Of a stretch of DNA of 6,410 bases, positions 5,991-6,410 are shown in pieces; position 1 is the stretch's first letter; the number at the start of each line of letters is the position of its first letter. The position numbers were made by a program, and so were the translations under genes. The stretch is from Bacillota bacterium (GTDB lineage: Bacteria > Bacillota > Clostridia > Peptostreptococcales > Anaerovoracaceae): assembly GCA_016283945.1 (NCBI GenBank), contig JAEENW010000098.1, positions 1 through 6,410 of the forward strand, read 5' to 3'. Under the pieces are notes generated by a model. It did not search any database. It saw only the letters and a list, made by a program, of their open reading frames with translations, and was not told the origin of the DNA.

Positions 5991-6410
5991 GCTATATAGT
6001 TCCCATCGGACCCTATCATCCCTCGCTTGAGGAACCGGTCCACGCAAGGCTCATCACCGACGGTGAAGCCATTACCGACGCCGAGGTCTTCATCGGCTAC
6101 AACCACAGAGGCATCGAGAAGCTCGCCCAGCAGAAGAACTTCATCCAGACCCTCGTCATGGTCGAGAGAGTCTGCGGCATCTGCTCTCACTCCCACGCCT
6201 TCGCTTACGCCATGGCGCTCGAGGGCATCGCCCAGATGAACGTTCCCAAGAGGGGCCAGTACATCAGAGTCATCATCGCCGAGCTCGAGAGGCTCCACTC
6301 CCACTACCTGTGGCTGGGCATCGCCCTCCACATCATCGGGCACGACAGCCTCTTCATGCACACCTGGGATGACCGTGAGGCGATCATGGACATACTCGAG
6401 GAGCTCACCG
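5987..6410 (+). CDS. Group 4 [NiFe]-hydrogenase large subunit (EchE-like), N-terminal part, 3' truncated by window edge
   Basis: The frame opens at ATG 5987 and stays open to the window end, giving 141 residues. It begins MSYIVPIGPYHPSLEEPVHA, typical of NuoD/EchE-type proteins, and has IGYNHRGIEKLAQ at 36-48. The N-terminal nickel-binding motif RVCGICSHSH is at 61-70, with C63 and C66 as Ni/Fe bridging and Ni ligands. This pair is lost in true NuoD, so the protein is a catalytic hydrogenase subunit and not a complex I subunit. The segment AELERLHSHYLWLG (98-111) is also characteristic. It should host the Fe(CN)2CO-Ni centre made by the upstream Hyp proteins and work with a ferredoxin-linked, ion-pumping membrane module. 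The second CxxC motif and any C-terminal cleavage site lie outside the window. It is coupled to the preceding gene by a 4-nt overlap and has a consensus Shine-Dalgarno. Closest by recollection to EchE; CooH- or Mbh-type is possible. Confidence 0.9.
   Translation, partial: MSYIVPIGPYHPSLEEPVHARLITDGEAITDAEVFIGYNHRGIEKLAQQKNFIQTLVMVERVCGICSHSHAFAYAMALEGIAQMNVPKRGQYIRVIIAELERLHSHYLWLGIALHIIGHDSLFMHTWDDREAIMDILEELT

Noticed and set aside
3522..6047. An 841-codon open frame on the minus strand opposite hypD, hypE and the NuoC-like gene.
   Set aside because: Its translation shows no recognisable domain and is rich in Arg, Glu, Gly, Val and His, as expected for the mirror of GC-biased codons. The + strand genes under it are unmistakable. 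Long antisense frames are common in GC-rich DNA.
5987..6410. Interpretation of the last gene as complex I subunit NuoD.
   Set aside because: RVCGICSHSH retains both N-terminal nickel-ligand cysteines, and four hyp maturation genes lie just upstream. Both argue for a catalytic hydrogenase.
1..6410. CRISPR arrays, tRNA/rRNA genes, insertion sequences, attachment sites or defence genes.
   Set aside because: No regularly spaced repeats, cloverleaf-like segments, terminal inverted repeats or transposase motifs were seen. Almost all the DNA is accounted for by the seven genes.

Overview
The window reads as a stretch of a GC-rich anaerobic bacterial chromosome carrying a [NiFe]-hydrogenase maturation and structural operon on the + strand. 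The bacterial assignment rests on an intrinsic terminator, Shine-Dalgarno sequences and TTG/GTG starts. Frequent AGG arginine and ATA isoleucine codons, an M28-type peptidase gene and an Ech-like group 4 hydrogenase would suit Synergistota or a high-GC clostridial lineage. That placement is inference, and the sequence alone does not settle the taxon.

Layout. Positions 2-805 hold the 3' part of an M28-family aminopeptidase-like gene with a C-terminal winged-helix-like tail. It ends before an AT-rich intergenic region (806-1002) that contains a strong intrinsic terminator (859-897), two candidate promoters and an inverted repeat next to the hypF start. From 1003 to the window end, six genes lie tightly packed on the same strand: hypF (TTG start), hypC, hypD, hypE, a NuoC/EchD-like hydrogenase subunit (GTG start), and the N-terminal 141 residues of a group 4 [NiFe]-hydrogenase large subunit that runs off the end. 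Junctions are +13, -8, +3, +21 and -4 nt, as expected for one operon with translational coupling.

How the genes work together. HypF makes a carbamoyl adenylate from carbamoyl phosphate and ATP and passes the carbamoyl group to the C-terminal Cys of HypE, which dehydrates it to a thiocyanate. The HypC-HypD complex receives the cyanide, assembles the Fe(CN)2CO unit and delivers it to the large subunit encoded just downstream. The nickel-insertion genes hypA and hypB, a maturation protease, the hydrogenase small subunit and the membrane subunits are not in this window. They may lie beyond its 3' end or elsewhere.

I did not find an undescribed system: this is a recognisable hyp plus group 4 hydrogenase locus. 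The points most worth a second look are the short HypD N-terminus, the sharp drop in AUA codons at the hypE/structural-gene boundary, the direct fusion of hypFCDE to the hydrogenase genes, and the inverted repeat over the hypF ribosome binding site.
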